NCBI RefSeq assembly: GCF_050467285.1
Contig: NZ_JBCMUN010000001.1
Location: 372,001 to 436,000, forward strand
DNA: 64,000 nt
Source: Paenibacillus_E oryzisoli_A
GTDB lineage: Bacteria; Bacillota; Bacilli; Paenibacillales; NBRC-103111
Direction: 5' to 3'
The notes under the pieces are model-generated. The model was given only the letters and a program-made list of their open reading frames with translations, was not told where the DNA came from and ran no database searches. The stretch's first letter is position 1; every line of letters starts with the position of its first letter. The translations under genes and the position numbers were made by a program. Below are positions 8,362 to 18,299 of this stretch, piece after piece.

Positions 8362-9939
8362 ATGCATGATGTGGAGATCGATTGGCTGCTTTGGAATCGG
8401 CGTTTTCGCAGTTATTTTGACAGTACGATTTCGTCGCGAGGTTGGAAGTATTATAAAGAAGGCAGGGTTAGGGACCTCTCGACGGAAGGGGCATCCCTTG
8501 TAAAAGCAATGGTGGCCGGGTCTAGCAGTTGGTACCGGGTCACCTTGGATATGCAGAGCTTTCAGCGCAGTACATGCAGTTGTCCGTATGGTCTGGACTG
8601 CAAGCACATGGCAGCGGTGCTCTTTGAGTTGGCCGAGCAGTCCGGGGTGGAGCCTGGGGCGCTTCGCGATGGAACCATTGGTGCAGCGAAAGAGGAAAAG
8701 CGTCGATCCGCAGCTGCAGGAGCTGTGATTACCCGTCCGCAGCCATCGGATCCGAGTGAGACGTGGCAGGCTTATTTTGACCAGCAATACGGACGGACGA
8801 GGATCCTCAGCATGTTCAGCGTGATCGAAGTTTGTGAACGCGCGTGGCGTGAGCTGCATGCCGAAGCGGATAGCTGGCCGCCTGTCATTCGGGGGCTTTA
8901 CGATAGTCAGGTGGCTTTGTATATCGTACAGTTGTGCGGCAAACTGGCCGGTGATCGGGTGAACACGTACGATTACGATTATAATGCAGGTTACTACGTG
9001 CACCGGGTATTAAGTCATGCTCAAAACCAATTGGAGGCTGCGCTGCATAGTCTTGATGTGGAGCAAGCGCAAGCTTCGTATGCCGGACATTTGAAGACGC
9101 TGGCGGCAATGGCCGCTGATTTGTGCGAGAACGGGCCCGAACGATATTGGAAAAGCCGATTTGCTTGCTATAAGCTGGTATGGTCGCGTTTTTTCAAAGT
9201 GACAACGTTGGCGGATTTGGAGAGAGAGCGGCTTCGGGCGGCAGCTACCGCAGCTTCCGAGTCGAGCGCAGCGCAGGCATGGGCGGTACTGGGCCTTGCG
9301 CATTTGGACATGCTGGCCGGGGAAGATGAGAATGTATGGGAGCGGATTGAAACTTCGGGGGTTGCCGTCCAGCCGGAGGATTGGTTTGAAGATTTGAGTG
9401 CTTTCGCTGATAGGGGGGATTGGGACCGTCTTGTGAAATGGCTGAGATGGCTGCTTCCGGACATAAGGGAGACAGGCGGGACTTATCTCGACCAATATTT
9501 GGATTTGTGGGAGGAAGCTGCTCATCATCGGCAGTTAGACCAAGAAATAAATGACATCTATGTGAAAATGCTGCCTGCCAGCTATTCGCATTATGCGGCG
9601 TATTTGCTCGATAAACAGGATTATCTGCGATGGGCGGATTTGGCTCTGTTGCTTCGACTGCTGCCTGATCAGCTCGATGCCAAAGCCATGAAGCGGGTTG
9701 AACAGGCGGACGCGCGTGTGCTGCTTCCTATTTATCATCAAGCTGTCGAGACGTTGGTCCAAGGGAAGAATCGTACCGATTACAAGCAAGCGATCAAATA
9801 TCTAAAGAAAATGCAAGCCGCGTATAGAGAGCTGAGAAAGAGCTCGCGTTTTCAAGGTTATCTGGAACAGCTGAACCATCGGTATGCCCGCTATCGCGCC
9901 TTCCAGGAAGAATTGCAGAAAGGAAAGTTGCTCCCATGA
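8362..9939 (+). CDS. SWIM zinc-finger protein, partner of SNF2 helicase
   Basis: 525 residues. The SWIM motif CSCPYGLDCKHMAAVL (about residues 70-86) fits CxCx(n)CxH zinc binding. The remainder is alpha-helical with many Trp/Tyr/Leu and no named domain. The start is the ATG at 8362 with AGAGGA upstream; a TTG two codons earlier is less likely. Its last 4 bp overlap the start of the SNF2 helicase gene (ATGA), so the two are translationally coupled. SWIM proteins are commonly encoded next to bacterial SNF2 helicases and may guide them to nucleic acid, but the biological role is unknown. Confidence 0.87.
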   Translation: MHDVEIDWLLWNRRFRSYFDSTISSRGWKYYKEGRVRDLSTEGASLVKAMVAGSSSWYRVTLDMQSFQRSTCSCPYGLDCKHMAAVLFELAEQSGVEPGALRDGTIGAAKEEKRRSAAAGAVITRPQPSDPSETWQAYFDQQYGRTRILSMFSVIEVCERAWRELHAEADSWPPVIRGLYDSQVALYIVQLCGKLAGDRVNTYDYDYNAGYYVHRVLSHAQNQLEAALHSLDVEQAQASYAGHLKTLAAMAADLCENGPERYWKSRFACYKLVWSRFFKVTTLADLERERLRAAATAASESSAAQAWAVLGLAHLDMLAGEDENVWERIETSGVAVQPEDWFEDLSAFADRGDWDRLVKWLRWLLPDIRETGGTYLDQYLDLWEEAAHHRQLDQEINDIYVKMLPASYSHYAAYLLDKQDYLRWADLALLLRLLPDQLDAKAMKRVEQADARVLLPIYHQAVETLVQGKNRTDYKQAIKYLKKMQAAYRELRKSSRFQGYLEQLNHRYARYRAFQEELQKGKLLP

Positions 9940-12900
9940 TCCAAATAGCCTTTCATACACGTGTGATGCAGCTGTCCGACGGCAGTTTTGCGATTTACGG
10001 AGAAACGGAACAGGCGAACAGTGTGCCTGAAAGTATGTTGAGAAAAGGACTGTTTGCTTGGCATGAGCGGTCTTTTTACGGTACCCGATTGGAAGTCGGC
10101 ACGGCGGATTATCATCCCGCAGTTATCTTGTCTCCGCTGATGGCTGTTGACTATCTGGCCGCTCCCGCTGTTCTTCTGCACAGTAAGATTACGTGGGACG
10201 AGCAGTCGCTGAAATTGCAAAAAGGGGCCGGACTGCTCCAGCAAGCCTTGGCGTCCGGGTGGTATGTGCCTTCCTATGAGCACTGGCTCGAAGGGAAAAA
10301 TGGCTGGAAGCTGCGGCTGCCGGAAGACGAGCAGGGGATTTTCGCAAAGATAAGTGCAGGCGCTTTCCCGGAAAGCTTCTGGCAGGCGTGGTTCAGTGCT
10401 GCGCTGAGCGAGCTGCTCTCTTCAGAGGCAAGCAGCCTTGCTGAGCATTGGGCAAGCCTCCGGCGTACGTATGCGCTGCTTCGCGTAGACGATCCGGATT
10501 TTGAAAGGATTAAGCAAGAGTGCGCCTGGATGCAAGAGGAGGATTGGCTGCAGGCGATCGGTTTGAGCAGCCGGGATGCGCTTCCTTATCAAATAAGCGT
10601 GCAATTGGTTGAACCTTATGCGGAAACCTATCTTGATGGCACAACCCTGGAGCGCGATAACGCAGCGGATTGGCGGCTGCGCTATATCGTGCAGGATCGG
10701 ACAGATGCGGGCCGCATCGTCGAATTCACCGCCGGTGGTAAGCTGCTTACGGGCCAGCTTCCCCCTGCATGGCAGGAAGACATCTATGATAGGCTGCATG
10801 CGCAGACGCAGCGGATTGTGCGGATGATTCCCGAGCTGGAGAGCGGATTTCAACCAGGGAAACTGCTCGAGGAGCTTTCGGACGAAGGAGCGTGGCTGTT
10901 CTTATCGGAATGGAGCCTGCGGCTTGTGACGGCCGGGGTTTCGGTGTATTTGCCGCACTGGTGGGAGGACGTCAAGCGTACGATTAGGCCTCAGCTCAAA
11001 GCGAAGCTAAGAAATTCCGTCGGACAGTCGCGCAAAACGATGTTCGGACTCGATCAGTTGATGCAGTTCGACTGGCGAATTGCAATCGGAGGTGCAGAGC
11101 TGTCTGAAGAGGAATTCCAGCAACTGACCGAGCAGAAGAAGCGCCTGATTTATCTCCGCGGCAGATGGGTGCAGCTGGACCCGGCGATGCTGGAGGAGAT
11201 TCGGGTCGCCATGCAGCAGATCGAGAAGAAGAAAGGGCTGTCGTTCCGGGATGTGCTAGAGCTTCATCTGAGCAGGACGGAGGAGGATGACGCGGCTGCA
11301 GAAGTCAAGGGAGTGCGCGACGACGCGGTGCAGGTGCAGGTTGAACTGAATCAGCATTTGCGCGGCCTGATGAAGCAGCTTCAGCATAAAAAAACGATTC
11401 CGCTTCAATCCGAGATCCCGGATTTGCACGCCGAGCTTCGGCCCTATCAGGCTGAGGGGGCATCTTGGCTGCTCTTTTTGCGCGAGCTTGGGCTAGGCGG
11501 CTGCCTGGCGGACGATATGGGGCTTGGCAAAACGATTCAGTTCATCGCCTATTTGCTTCAGGTTAAGGGGGGACGCGGTGAGAGGAAGGGGTTGGCTCGC
11601 GCTGGAAAGCGCAAGAGGGAAGAAGGCGAGCTGGTCTCTGGTCCTGCGCTGCTCATCTGTCCGACATCCGTACTCGGCAACTGGCAAAAGGAGCTCGAGC
11701 GCTTTGCGCCGTCACTGCACGTTCATCTGCACTATGGACCTCAGCGTGCCAAAGGTGAGGCGTTTCCCGTCTCCTTGGCAGGCGTGGACGTGGTCTTGAC
11801 CACGTATACCATCGCACAGCTGGATGAAGAGGAGCTGGCGGGCGTTTCGTGGCAAGCGCTGTGTCTGGACGAGGCGCAAAATATTAAGAACGCCTACACG
11901 AAGCAAGCGCAAGCGATTCGCAGGCTGACCGCGGATCAGCGCATCGCCTTGACCGGCACACCGATTGAGAATCGGTTGACGGAGTTGTGGTCGATTTTCG
12001 ACTTCATCAACCCGGGGTATTTCGGTTCGCTGCGCCGCTTCACACAAGCGTATGTGGGGCCGATCGAAAGGGGAGGCGAGGGGGCAGCCGAGTTGTCTGC
12101 ACGGGTGCAGAGACTGATTCGCCCTTTCCTGCTGCGGCGGGTGAAGAAAGATCCGGCGATTCAACTCGATCTGCCTGATAAATATGAGGGCAAAGCGTTT
12201 GTCAAGTTGACAGCCGAGCAAGCAGCCTTATACGAGCAAGTAACGCAATCGATGATGGAAAAAATCGAGGGACTGACCGGTTTCGAGAAAAAGGGGCTCA
12301 TTCTCGCCACGCTGACCAAGCTTAAGCAAGTGTGCGATCACCCTGCTTTGCTGCTGAAAGAGACGACCTTGGAGGCCGCCGAAGGCGTGCGCAAGGTCGG
12401 AAGGGGCAGAGCCGCCGCCGGCGACGCAGCGGCCTGGATGCGGCGCTCGGCCAAGCTCGAGCGCCTAGCGGAGATGGTCGACGAACTCCGAAGCGAAGGA
12501 GGCAGCTGCCTCCTCTTCACCCAGTTCGTCGAGATGGGCCGCCTGCTCCAAGCTTCGCTTGCGCAGCGGCTCGGTGAGCCCGTGCAGTTCTTGCACGGGG
12601 GCCTGGGCAAAGCGGAGCGCGACGCGTTAGTCGCGCGCTTCCAGGATGAAGCGCTCCCTGCGGAGGAGCGCTGCCATGTTTTCGTCCTCTCGCTGAAAGC
12701 GGGAGGGACGGGGTTAAACCTGACAGCGGCGAACCACGTGTTCCACTTCGACCGCTGGTGGAATCCGGCCGTGGAGAATCAGGCCACGGACCGGGCTTTC
12801 CGCATCGGGCAGACGCGCGATGTGCAGGTGCACAAATTCGTGACGCTCGGCACACTGGAGGAGCGGATTGACGAGATGATCGAGCGCAAGCAAGGCCTGA

Positions 12901-13001
12901 GCGATCAGATTGTCGGCAGCGGCGAGAACTGGATTACCGAGCTGTCGACGGGTGAGCTGCGCGAGCTTTTTGCCTTGCGTCGGGAATGGATTGAGGGATA
13001 G
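9936..13001 (+). CDS. SNF2-family DEAD/H helicase
   Basis: 1021-residue bacterial SWI2/SNF2 ATPase that translocates on double-stranded DNA. The N-terminal half (about 1-480) is the accessory region seen in SWIM-linked helicases. Motif I DDMGLGKT is at about 525, motif II DEAQ at about 645, motif III LTGTPIENRLTELWSIFDF follows, and FLLRRVKKDP leads to the C-terminal RecA fold with AGGTGLNLTAANHVFHFDRW and ATDRAFRIGQ. All catalytic motifs look intact. Coupled to the upstream SWIM gene and followed closely by an AT-hook protein gene. Confidence 0.95.
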   Translation: MIQIAFHTRVMQLSDGSFAIYGETEQANSVPESMLRKGLFAWHERSFYGTRLEVGTADYHPAVILSPLMAVDYLAAPAVLLHSKITWDEQSLKLQKGAGLLQQALASGWYVPSYEHWLEGKNGWKLRLPEDEQGIFAKISAGAFPESFWQAWFSAALSELLSSEASSLAEHWASLRRTYALLRVDDPDFERIKQECAWMQEEDWLQAIGLSSRDALPYQISVQLVEPYAETYLDGTTLERDNAADWRLRYIVQDRTDAGRIVEFTAGGKLLTGQLPPAWQEDIYDRLHAQTQRIVRMIPELESGFQPGKLLEELSDEGAWLFLSEWSLRLVTAGVSVYLPHWWEDVKRTIRPQLKAKLRNSVGQSRKTMFGLDQLMQFDWRIAIGGAELSEEEFQQLTEQKKRLIYLRGRWVQLDPAMLEEIRVAMQQIEKKKGLSFRDVLELHLSRTEEDDAAAEVKGVRDDAVQVQVELNQHLRGLMKQLQHKKTIPLQSEIPDLHAELRPYQAEGASWLLFLRELGLGGCLADDMGLGKTIQFIAYLLQVKGGRGERKGLARAGKRKREEGELVSGPALLICPTSVLGNWQKELERFAPSLHVHLHYGPQRAKGEAFPVSLAGVDVVLTTYTIAQLDEEELAGVSWQALCLDEAQNIKNAYTKQAQAIRRLTADQRIALTGTPIENRLTELWSIFDFINPGYFGSLRRFTQAYVGPIERGGEGAAELSARVQRLIRPFLLRRVKKDPAIQLDLPDKYEGKAFVKLTAEQAALYEQVTQSMMEKIEGLTGFEKKGLILATLTKLKQVCDHPALLLKETTLEAAEGVRKVGRGRAAAGDAAAWMRRSAKLERLAEMVDELRSEGGSCLLFTQFVEMGRLLQASLAQRLGEPVQFLHGGLGKAERDALVARFQDEALPAEERCHVFVLSLKAGGTGLNLTAANHVFHFDRWWNPAVENQATDRAFRIGQTRDVQVHKFVTLGTLEERIDEMIERKQGLSDQIVGSGENWITELSTGELRELFALRREWIEG

Positions 13002-13016
13002 AGGGGGGCGTTGGAC

Positions 13017-13235
13017 ATGGCGAGAATCAAACAGACCGGAGCGGTGGCAAGCGATGCTGCGAAGCCAAAGAGAGGCAGGCCGCCTAAGGCTGAAACGCCT
13101 GTTGGGTGGCAAACAGGTGAGAAGAAGCCGACATCGCCTCGACCTTCGGAGAAGCCGCTGTCCGGTACGGAGAGCCTGCCTAGCGAATGGCAGCAGTTTT
13201 ATTTGGCTGTATCGCGGGAGATGCGCGGTGAATGA
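13017..13235 (+). CDS. small AT-hook-like basic protein
   Basis: 72 residues, start at ATG with GAGGGGGG upstream; an in-frame TTG lies two codons earlier. Contains KPKRGRPPKAE, an AT-hook core (GRP flanked by basic residues) that can bind the minor groove of AT-rich DNA. The rest is low complexity and ends in SEWQQFYLAVSREMRGE. Only 15 bp after the helicase gene, so it is probably the third gene of the SWIM-SNF2 operon and may be a DNA-binding accessory. Confidence 0.65.
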   Translation: MARIKQTGAVASDAAKPKRGRPPKAETPVGWQTGEKKPTSPRPSEKPLSGTESLPSEWQQFYLAVSREMRGE

Positions 13236-13334
13236 CGGTGAGCCATCTGAAGCTGATGCTGCAGGGGCTGGATCGACTGCGGGGGCAGGTGTAGTGGGAC
13301 TTCTTTGCGATAAATAGCGGAGACTGTGATGATG

Positions 13335-13374
13335 AAAAAACCATGCTAACCCATTTGGGCTCGCATGGTTTTTT
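13335..13374. terminator. bidirectional terminator
   Basis: Perfect inverted repeat AAAAAACCATGC/GCATGGTTTTTT (13335-13346 and 13363-13374) between the helicase operon (+) and the ligase-like gene (-). It has A and T tracts for both directions. Confidence 0.9.
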
Positions 13375-13394
13375 GAACTTCTAATGGTGCCGCT

Positions 13395-15908
13395 TTAGAA
13401 CTTCGTTGCAAGAATGGCATCGATGTTTTGCTTTTCCGCCGGATCCTTGGCTACCAGCTTATCAAGCAGCGCTTGATCCTTGCCGCCTTGTTTCTGCACA
13501 GCAGCTAGATACCATCTGGCCAACGTACGGTTCGTTTGGTCGTCCATGTTGTCCGTAATGTGCGGTTGCAGTTCTGTCGCCGCGGCAGCGTAGTCGCCCT
13601 TCATGAACTTGATTTGGCCAACATACAGCGCCATGCTAGGCGTTACCGCGAACTCGCGGCCTTGGCCTTGCTCTTTCGGCAGATTTTTCAGCGAGTCAAT
13701 GCGAGTGAGCACTTCTTGATACGTCGCTAACGCATTATCTAAGCGTGTGTTGTACTCCTGCGTATTGCCTTTTTCCTTGGCTTGATTCGCCAGGTCGATA
13801 TTCAGACCGATGCTTTTCTCATACATATCTGTGTACCATGGGTAGTTCGGGATTTGTGCATTCGCCCAGTCCAGCGCTTTTTGCTTATCTCCTTTCAGGA
13901 GAAGCATGTTGAGCTGCTGCAGCGCAGCAAATCGGTTGTGCGGCTCTTTCTTAATGAGCTCGTCCAGCAGCGTCTGCGCTTGCGTCATGAACGGTTCTTG
14001 TTTCGTTGGATCTTCTTTTTGCATCTGATTCGCTACCTGGAGGAGAATGCCAATTCGGCTAACCTGTCCCGTTAACAAATAGTCCGGATGCCCAGGATGC
14101 AGGGAGAGCGCCTTGTCTAAGGGAGCGACGATTTGATTGTAATCCTGGCTTTTTTTGATGACGTCGAGCGTTTCTTTATAGTCGCCGTTCGCAGAAAGCA
14201 CTCTGGCCGAGATAAAAAACATCACCAGACCAAGCAGCGCAATCGCAAGCGGGAATGACTTGTGGATCGCGAACGAATTCGACTTGATTTTTAACTCAGA
14301 CGATGAACTGTTGCTCAGCATGCCGCCCAGCGCGAGGAACAAGATCGCTCCCATATACACATAGCTGAGGTCAAAGTCAATCATACTGTGCGCCAGCAGA
14401 GCTACCGTTACGATGAAAAAGAGGAAGTGCAGATCGCGCTTCTCCGCCGAGCTTCGGATGTAACTTCGAATGTAGAACACAAACACCGCAATGACAAAAC
14501 CGACAAAAGCTAGGAAGCCCAGCGCACCGGCCTCAACCAAATATTGCAGCGCAAAGTTATGCGCTTGACGGGACGTATACGGGTTGTTCTGGTACTTCTC
14601 GTACAGCGCGGCCCAAGCTCCGCCACCGGCTCCGAGAACCGGGTAGTCCTTCCACAGCTTCACAGCGTCTTTGTAAAAGGTTCCGCGTTCCAGAACGGAG
14701 TGCTGTTGGAAGTTAATATTTTCGACACGCGTTCTGACGTTGTCTGGAAGAATGTTTTTGAAGCCTGTGTCGCTGAGGATCAGAATTGCGCCAATTACAC
14801 CAATGACAATCGCAGCGATCGGTAGAATGAACGTTGCATATTTCTTCGAGTCGAAACGGGCTGTGATTCGTTCAATCCACGGTGCTGCAAATCGCTGAAT
14901 CACGATGGCTAGGCCAGCATAGATCAGAGAGGCTAGCAGCAAAATCCACCAACCGTGCCAGGATTCTGCACCGCTCGGCTGGGTTTGCAGGCCGATGCCG
15001 ATGTCCGTCACCTTTTGCAGGATGACCAGCGAAGCGATAAAAGCCAGTCCGAATTGGATGAGTGATACGATTTGCCGACTGATTTTAAAGAAGAACAACA
15101 TCACCAGGAAGACTGCCGGAATCACCACAATCGCGCCGCGGGAGAGCGTCAACCAGAACGAGATGAGCGTTGGCACCATCAGGAACGCATTGAGCGCTAC
15201 GATGTACCATTTGCTCGACTTGACGATATAGAACAGGGATGACAGCGACAACGTGATGAGAAACGCCGCATACGTATTCGCATATTGGAACACCGACGTC
15301 AACCGTAGACCGTTCGAGTCTGTCATAATCGCATCGCGATACAAGTTCGGGTTCGTTGAATCCATTAACGCAAACCAACCGACTAGATGTCCGGCGAAGT
15401 TGCCATTCCCTAACCAGTACAAAAGTCCGAATGCTACAATGAAGTACCCAGTTACCAAGAAAAGTGTCGAAAGAATTGTCGTTCCAAGCTTGTTTTTTGT
15501 CAGAAATACACCTAGAATGAAGAAAGATGCATACAGCATTTGTATGTAAACCATATTTGTTGCCAGATAGTGCGAGGCTGCATTCGACAAAGAAATGACA
15601 TACGTTAAAGGCATCATAAAGACCAGGATCGTCAGAATATCTTTCTTCTCTCGCAGCTTAAACACAAAAAACGCTAGAATCGCGATGAGCACCAAAATGA
15701 TCGATGACCACAGCGAAGCCGAGTAAATCGACCGCTCGAAGTCATAGGTACCGCCATTAAACAACGCTCGCTGAAACGGCGCCCAGAACATAAACAAGCC
15801 CGTGAACATGATCAGCAGCCAAAACATAACAGAGCTCGTCTCTGTCTTTGTCGCGGTTCCCTTCGCTTTGGCACGCGACGCCGCGTAGGCATTTTTACTT
15901 GCACTCAT
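13395..15908 (-). CDS. O-antigen ligase family membrane protein with C-terminal TPR region
   Basis: 837 residues. About a dozen transmembrane helices span residues 25-560 with a Wzy_C-type central region; a large loop after helix 9 carries FYKDAVKLWKDYPVLGAGGG and RQAHNFALQYLVEAG, the His-containing segment typical of O-antigen ligase/polymerase enzymes. The last 270 residues are TPR-like helices (LDKALSLHPGHPDYLL, ATYQEVLTRIDSL). Such proteins transfer lipid-linked glycan to an acceptor; in S-layer glycosylation clusters a homologous protein ligates glycan to S-layer protein. AAGGAG ribosome site. Transcribed away from the AT-rich glycan cluster, with GC-richer composition. Acceptor unknown. 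Confidence 0.88.
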   Translation of the reverse strand: MSASKNAYAASRAKAKGTATKTETSSVMFWLLIMFTGLFMFWAPFQRALFNGGTYDFERSIYSASLWSSIILVLIAILAFFVFKLREKKDILTILVFMMPLTYVISLSNAASHYLATNMVYIQMLYASFFILGVFLTKNKLGTTILSTLFLVTGYFIVAFGLLYWLGNGNFAGHLVGWFALMDSTNPNLYRDAIMTDSNGLRLTSVFQYANTYAAFLITLSLSSLFYIVKSSKWYIVALNAFLMVPTLISFWLTLSRGAIVVIPAVFLVMLFFFKISRQIVSLIQFGLAFIASLVILQKVTDIGIGLQTQPSGAESWHGWWILLLASLIYAGLAIVIQRFAAPWIERITARFDSKKYATFILPIAAIVIGVIGAILILSDTGFKNILPDNVRTRVENINFQQHSVLERGTFYKDAVKLWKDYPVLGAGGGAWAALYEKYQNNPYTSRQAHNFALQYLVEAGALGFLAFVGFVIAVFVFYIRSYIRSSAEKRDLHFLFFIVTVALLAHSMIDFDLSYVYMGAILFLALGGMLSNSSSSELKIKSNSFAIHKSFPLAIALLGLVMFFISARVLSANGDYKETLDVIKKSQDYNQIVAPLDKALSLHPGHPDYLLTGQVSRIGILLQVANQMQKEDPTKQEPFMTQAQTLLDELIKKEPHNRFAALQQLNMLLLKGDKQKALDWANAQIPNYPWYTDMYEKSIGLNIDLANQAKEKGNTQEYNTRLDNALATYQEVLTRIDSLKNLPKEQGQGREFAVTPSMALYVGQIKFMKGDYAAAATELQPHITDNMDDQTNRTLARWYLAAVQKQGGKDQALLDKLVAKDPAEKQNIDAILATKF

Positions 15909-16043
15909 TGCAGATTGTCTCCTTCTTTCGCTAAGGTTCGACTTTATTTTAGCATAGATGGGAGTGGGTGGGAAATAAGATATTAACCCAATATGAATAA
16001 TTTGAGGAGAGAACTGTGAAAGACACCTAGGTAGAAAATTGTT

Positions 16044-16072
16044 TTTAAGTGAAATTTTAGTGAAGTTATAAT
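16044..16072 (+). promoter_or_regulatory. putative promoter of the glycan gene cluster
   Basis: Perfect -10 TATAAT (16067-16072) and a weak -35 TTTAAG (16044-16049) at 17-bp spacing, 43 bp before the first gene of the long + strand cluster. No other good promoter was seen until about 41.6 kb. Confidence 0.55.
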
Positions 16073-16114
16073 ATAGGACATAAGGTATTACTTTAATGAA
16101 TAGGAGTTAATGTG

Positions 16115-16915
16115 ATGTTTTTCTTGAAACCTTTTATTAATTTATGGACGCATAGATCATTAATAAAGCAGTTTACTGCTCGTGATATATCCTTAAGATA
16201 CAAGGGCTCATTACTGGGGATTATTTGGTCATTTGTTACTCCTCTTTTAATGTTGATCATTTACACTTACGTTTATAGCGAAATTTTTAAGGCGAAATGG
16301 AATGTAACTAGCTCCTCAAAGCTAGATTTTGCTTTAATTATTTTCTGCGGTATAGCAACTTATAATTTTTTCGGAGAAACGTTAAGCAGAGCCCCTCAGA
16401 TTATTATTCACCATTCCAACTATGTGAAAAAGGTTGTATTTCCACTTGAGATATTGCCAATAACAATTTTGCTAGCTTCATTTATTAATTTCCTGATTAG
16501 TTTTCTTATTCTGTTTATCGGACTTTTAATGTTCGCACAATTTCATATTGGTTCTTTCTTAGTCGTTGTCGTTTTGGTCCCGTATTTCCTACTAATAGCA
16601 GGGTTAAGTTGGTTTTTATCTGCACTTGGGGTCTATTTACGAGATATCGGTCAATTGATAGGGGTTATTATACAGGCTTTGATGCTGCTGAGCCCCATAT
16701 TTTATCCGAAATCAGTAATTCCTCCTACATATCAATATATCTATACTCTAAATCCAATTAGTTTTGTAATTGAGGAAATGCGGAACATTACTATATTTGG
16801 ATTCTCCCCTCAATGGGGAATACTAGCTTGCCAAACGGCTTTTGCCTTAGCTATTTTTGTTTTTGGATATTTATTTTTTGAACGTTCACGCAAGGGGTTT
16901 GCGGACGTTTTGTAG
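16115..16915 (+). CDS. wzm: polysaccharide ABC transporter permease (Wzm/TagG type)
   Basis: 266 residues, ABC-2 type permease with six hydrophobic helices. LRYKGSLLGIIWSFVTPLLM is the typical first-helix entry of Wzm/TagG/RfbA permeases, and YLRDIGQLIGVIIQALMLLS lies in the conserved C-terminal half. It exports a lipid-linked polysaccharide across the cytoplasmic membrane with the ATPase encoded 20 bp downstream. Start at ATG 16115 (TAGGAG 8 bp before); a GTG one codon earlier is possible. First gene of the AT-rich cluster. Confidence 0.93.
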   Translation: MFFLKPFINLWTHRSLIKQFTARDISLRYKGSLLGIIWSFVTPLLMLIIYTYVYSEIFKAKWNVTSSSKLDFALIIFCGIATYNFFGETLSRAPQIIIHHSNYVKKVVFPLEILPITILLASFINFLISFLILFIGLLMFAQFHIGSFLVVVVLVPYFLLIAGLSWFLSALGVYLRDIGQLIGVIIQALMLLSPIFYPKSVIPPTYQYIYTLNPISFVIEEMRNITIFGFSPQWGILACQTAFALAIFVFGYLFFERSRKGFADVL

Positions 16916-16935
16916 TTTGAAAAGGAGGTTTTGAG

Positions 16936-18282
16936 TTGTCTCGGACAGCTATTAGTATTAAAGGTGTTAGTAAAATTTTCAAAATATACGATAAGCCGCA
17001 GGATAGGCTGAAACAAATTATTACAAACAAATCCAAATACCACAGAGAATTCCAGGCTCTAAGAGATATTAATCTAGATATTGCTAAAGGTGAAACATTT
17101 GGAATTATTGGACAGAACGGTTCAGGTAAGAGTACGTTACTTCAAATTATTGCTGGAACATTGAATCCTACCGTAGGAGAGGTTCAGGTAAACGGTAAGG
17201 TGGCTGCACTTCTTGAATTGGGTAGTGGATTTAATCCTGAGTTTACTGGTAGAGAAAATATATTTATGAACGGTGCAATTCTTGGTTTAACCAAAAAAGA
17301 AATCGAAAATATATATGCTGAAATTGTAGAGTTTGCAAACATTGGTGACTTTATTGATCAGCCAGTGAAAACTTATTCAAGTGGAATGGCAGTCCGTCTA
17401 GCTTTTGCAGTACAAGCTCTAGTTCCAAAGGAGATACTAATTGTTGATGAAGCACTTGCTGTAGGAGATGAATTATTTCAAAGAAAATGCTTTGCAAAAA
17501 TTGAAGAATTTAAACAAAATGGGGGTACAATTTTATTTGTATCGCATTCTGGTTCAACAATCATCGAACTCTGCGATCGTGCTGCTTTACTTGATTCAGG
17601 AGAACTGCTATTGGTCGATAACAGTAGCAAGATAGTCAACTTATATCAAAAACTGATTTATGCACCGAATGAGAAAAAAATAAAAATAAAAGAAGAAATA
17701 AAGTTACTCACTTCATTTGATGAGAATTTAGAATACCAAGATGAGGATTTATCTAAAATGAATCATCATGGTGAGTCCAAGAAAAAAGTCCACGGTGAAG
17801 CTACGTTCGATCCCAATCTTGTCCCCCCTGTAACAATGAAGTATGAAAGACGCGGCGCAGAAATATTTGGGGCAGAAATTACTAGTCTCAGTGGCGACAA
17901 AGTAAATTTATTGCTTCCTACAGAATCTTATATTTGGAAATATTCAGTTAGATTCACTGAGATGTGTTTCAATGTTCGGTTCGGAATGTTAATAAAAACG
18001 GGGTCGGGAATGGAGTTAGGCGGAGCCGCTACGGAACTTGTTGGAAATGGAATTCCTAAAGTTCATCCAGGCACTACGCTCCAAATAGAATTCACGTTCC
18101 AACCAAGGCTCAATGCAGGGACATATTTTGTAAATGGTGGAGTGTTGGGTGTCGTTGATGAAGGAGAAGTATACTTAGATCGGGGTATTGACCTAGGCGC
18201 ATTTAGAATATTAAATTTTGAAGAATCTTTAATGACGTCTTTAGTTGATTTCAGTGTGTCCTCAGTCATTTCAAAATCTTAA
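16936..18282 (+). CDS. wzt: polysaccharide ABC transporter ATPase with Wzt C-terminal domain
   Basis: 448 residues. ATP-binding domain (1-240) with Walker A GQNGSGKST (59-67), signature YSSGMAVRLAFA and Walker B ILIVDEALAVGD. A charged linker follows, then a beta-rich domain (about 290-440) matching Wzt C-terminal substrate-recognition domains, for example LNAGTYFVNGGVLGV. In Wzt proteins this domain binds a terminal modification of the finished glycan, so its specificity should match the chain end made here. TTG start with AAAGGAGG 7 bp upstream. Confidence 0.93.
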   Translation: MSRTAISIKGVSKIFKIYDKPQDRLKQIITNKSKYHREFQALRDINLDIAKGETFGIIGQNGSGKSTLLQIIAGTLNPTVGEVQVNGKVAALLELGSGFNPEFTGRENIFMNGAILGLTKKEIENIYAEIVEFANIGDFIDQPVKTYSSGMAVRLAFAVQALVPKEILIVDEALAVGDELFQRKCFAKIEEFKQNGGTILFVSHSGSTIIELCDRAALLDSGELLLVDNSSKIVNLYQKLIYAPNEKKIKIKEEIKLLTSFDENLEYQDEDLSKMNHHGESKKKVHGEATFDPNLVPPVTMKYERRGAEIFGAEITSLSGDKVNLLLPTESYIWKYSVRFTEMCFNVRFGMLIKTGSGMELGGAATELVGNGIPKVHPGTTLQIEFTFQPRLNAGTYFVNGGVLGVVDEGEVYLDRGIDLGAFRILNFEESLMTSLVDFSVSSVISKS

Positions 18283-18299
18283 CTTAAGGGCGGATTCGC

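Noticed and set aside
13232..13294. 20-codon frame overlapping the AT-hook gene stop by ATGA
   Set aside because: Too short to support; the start overlap is the only argument for it.
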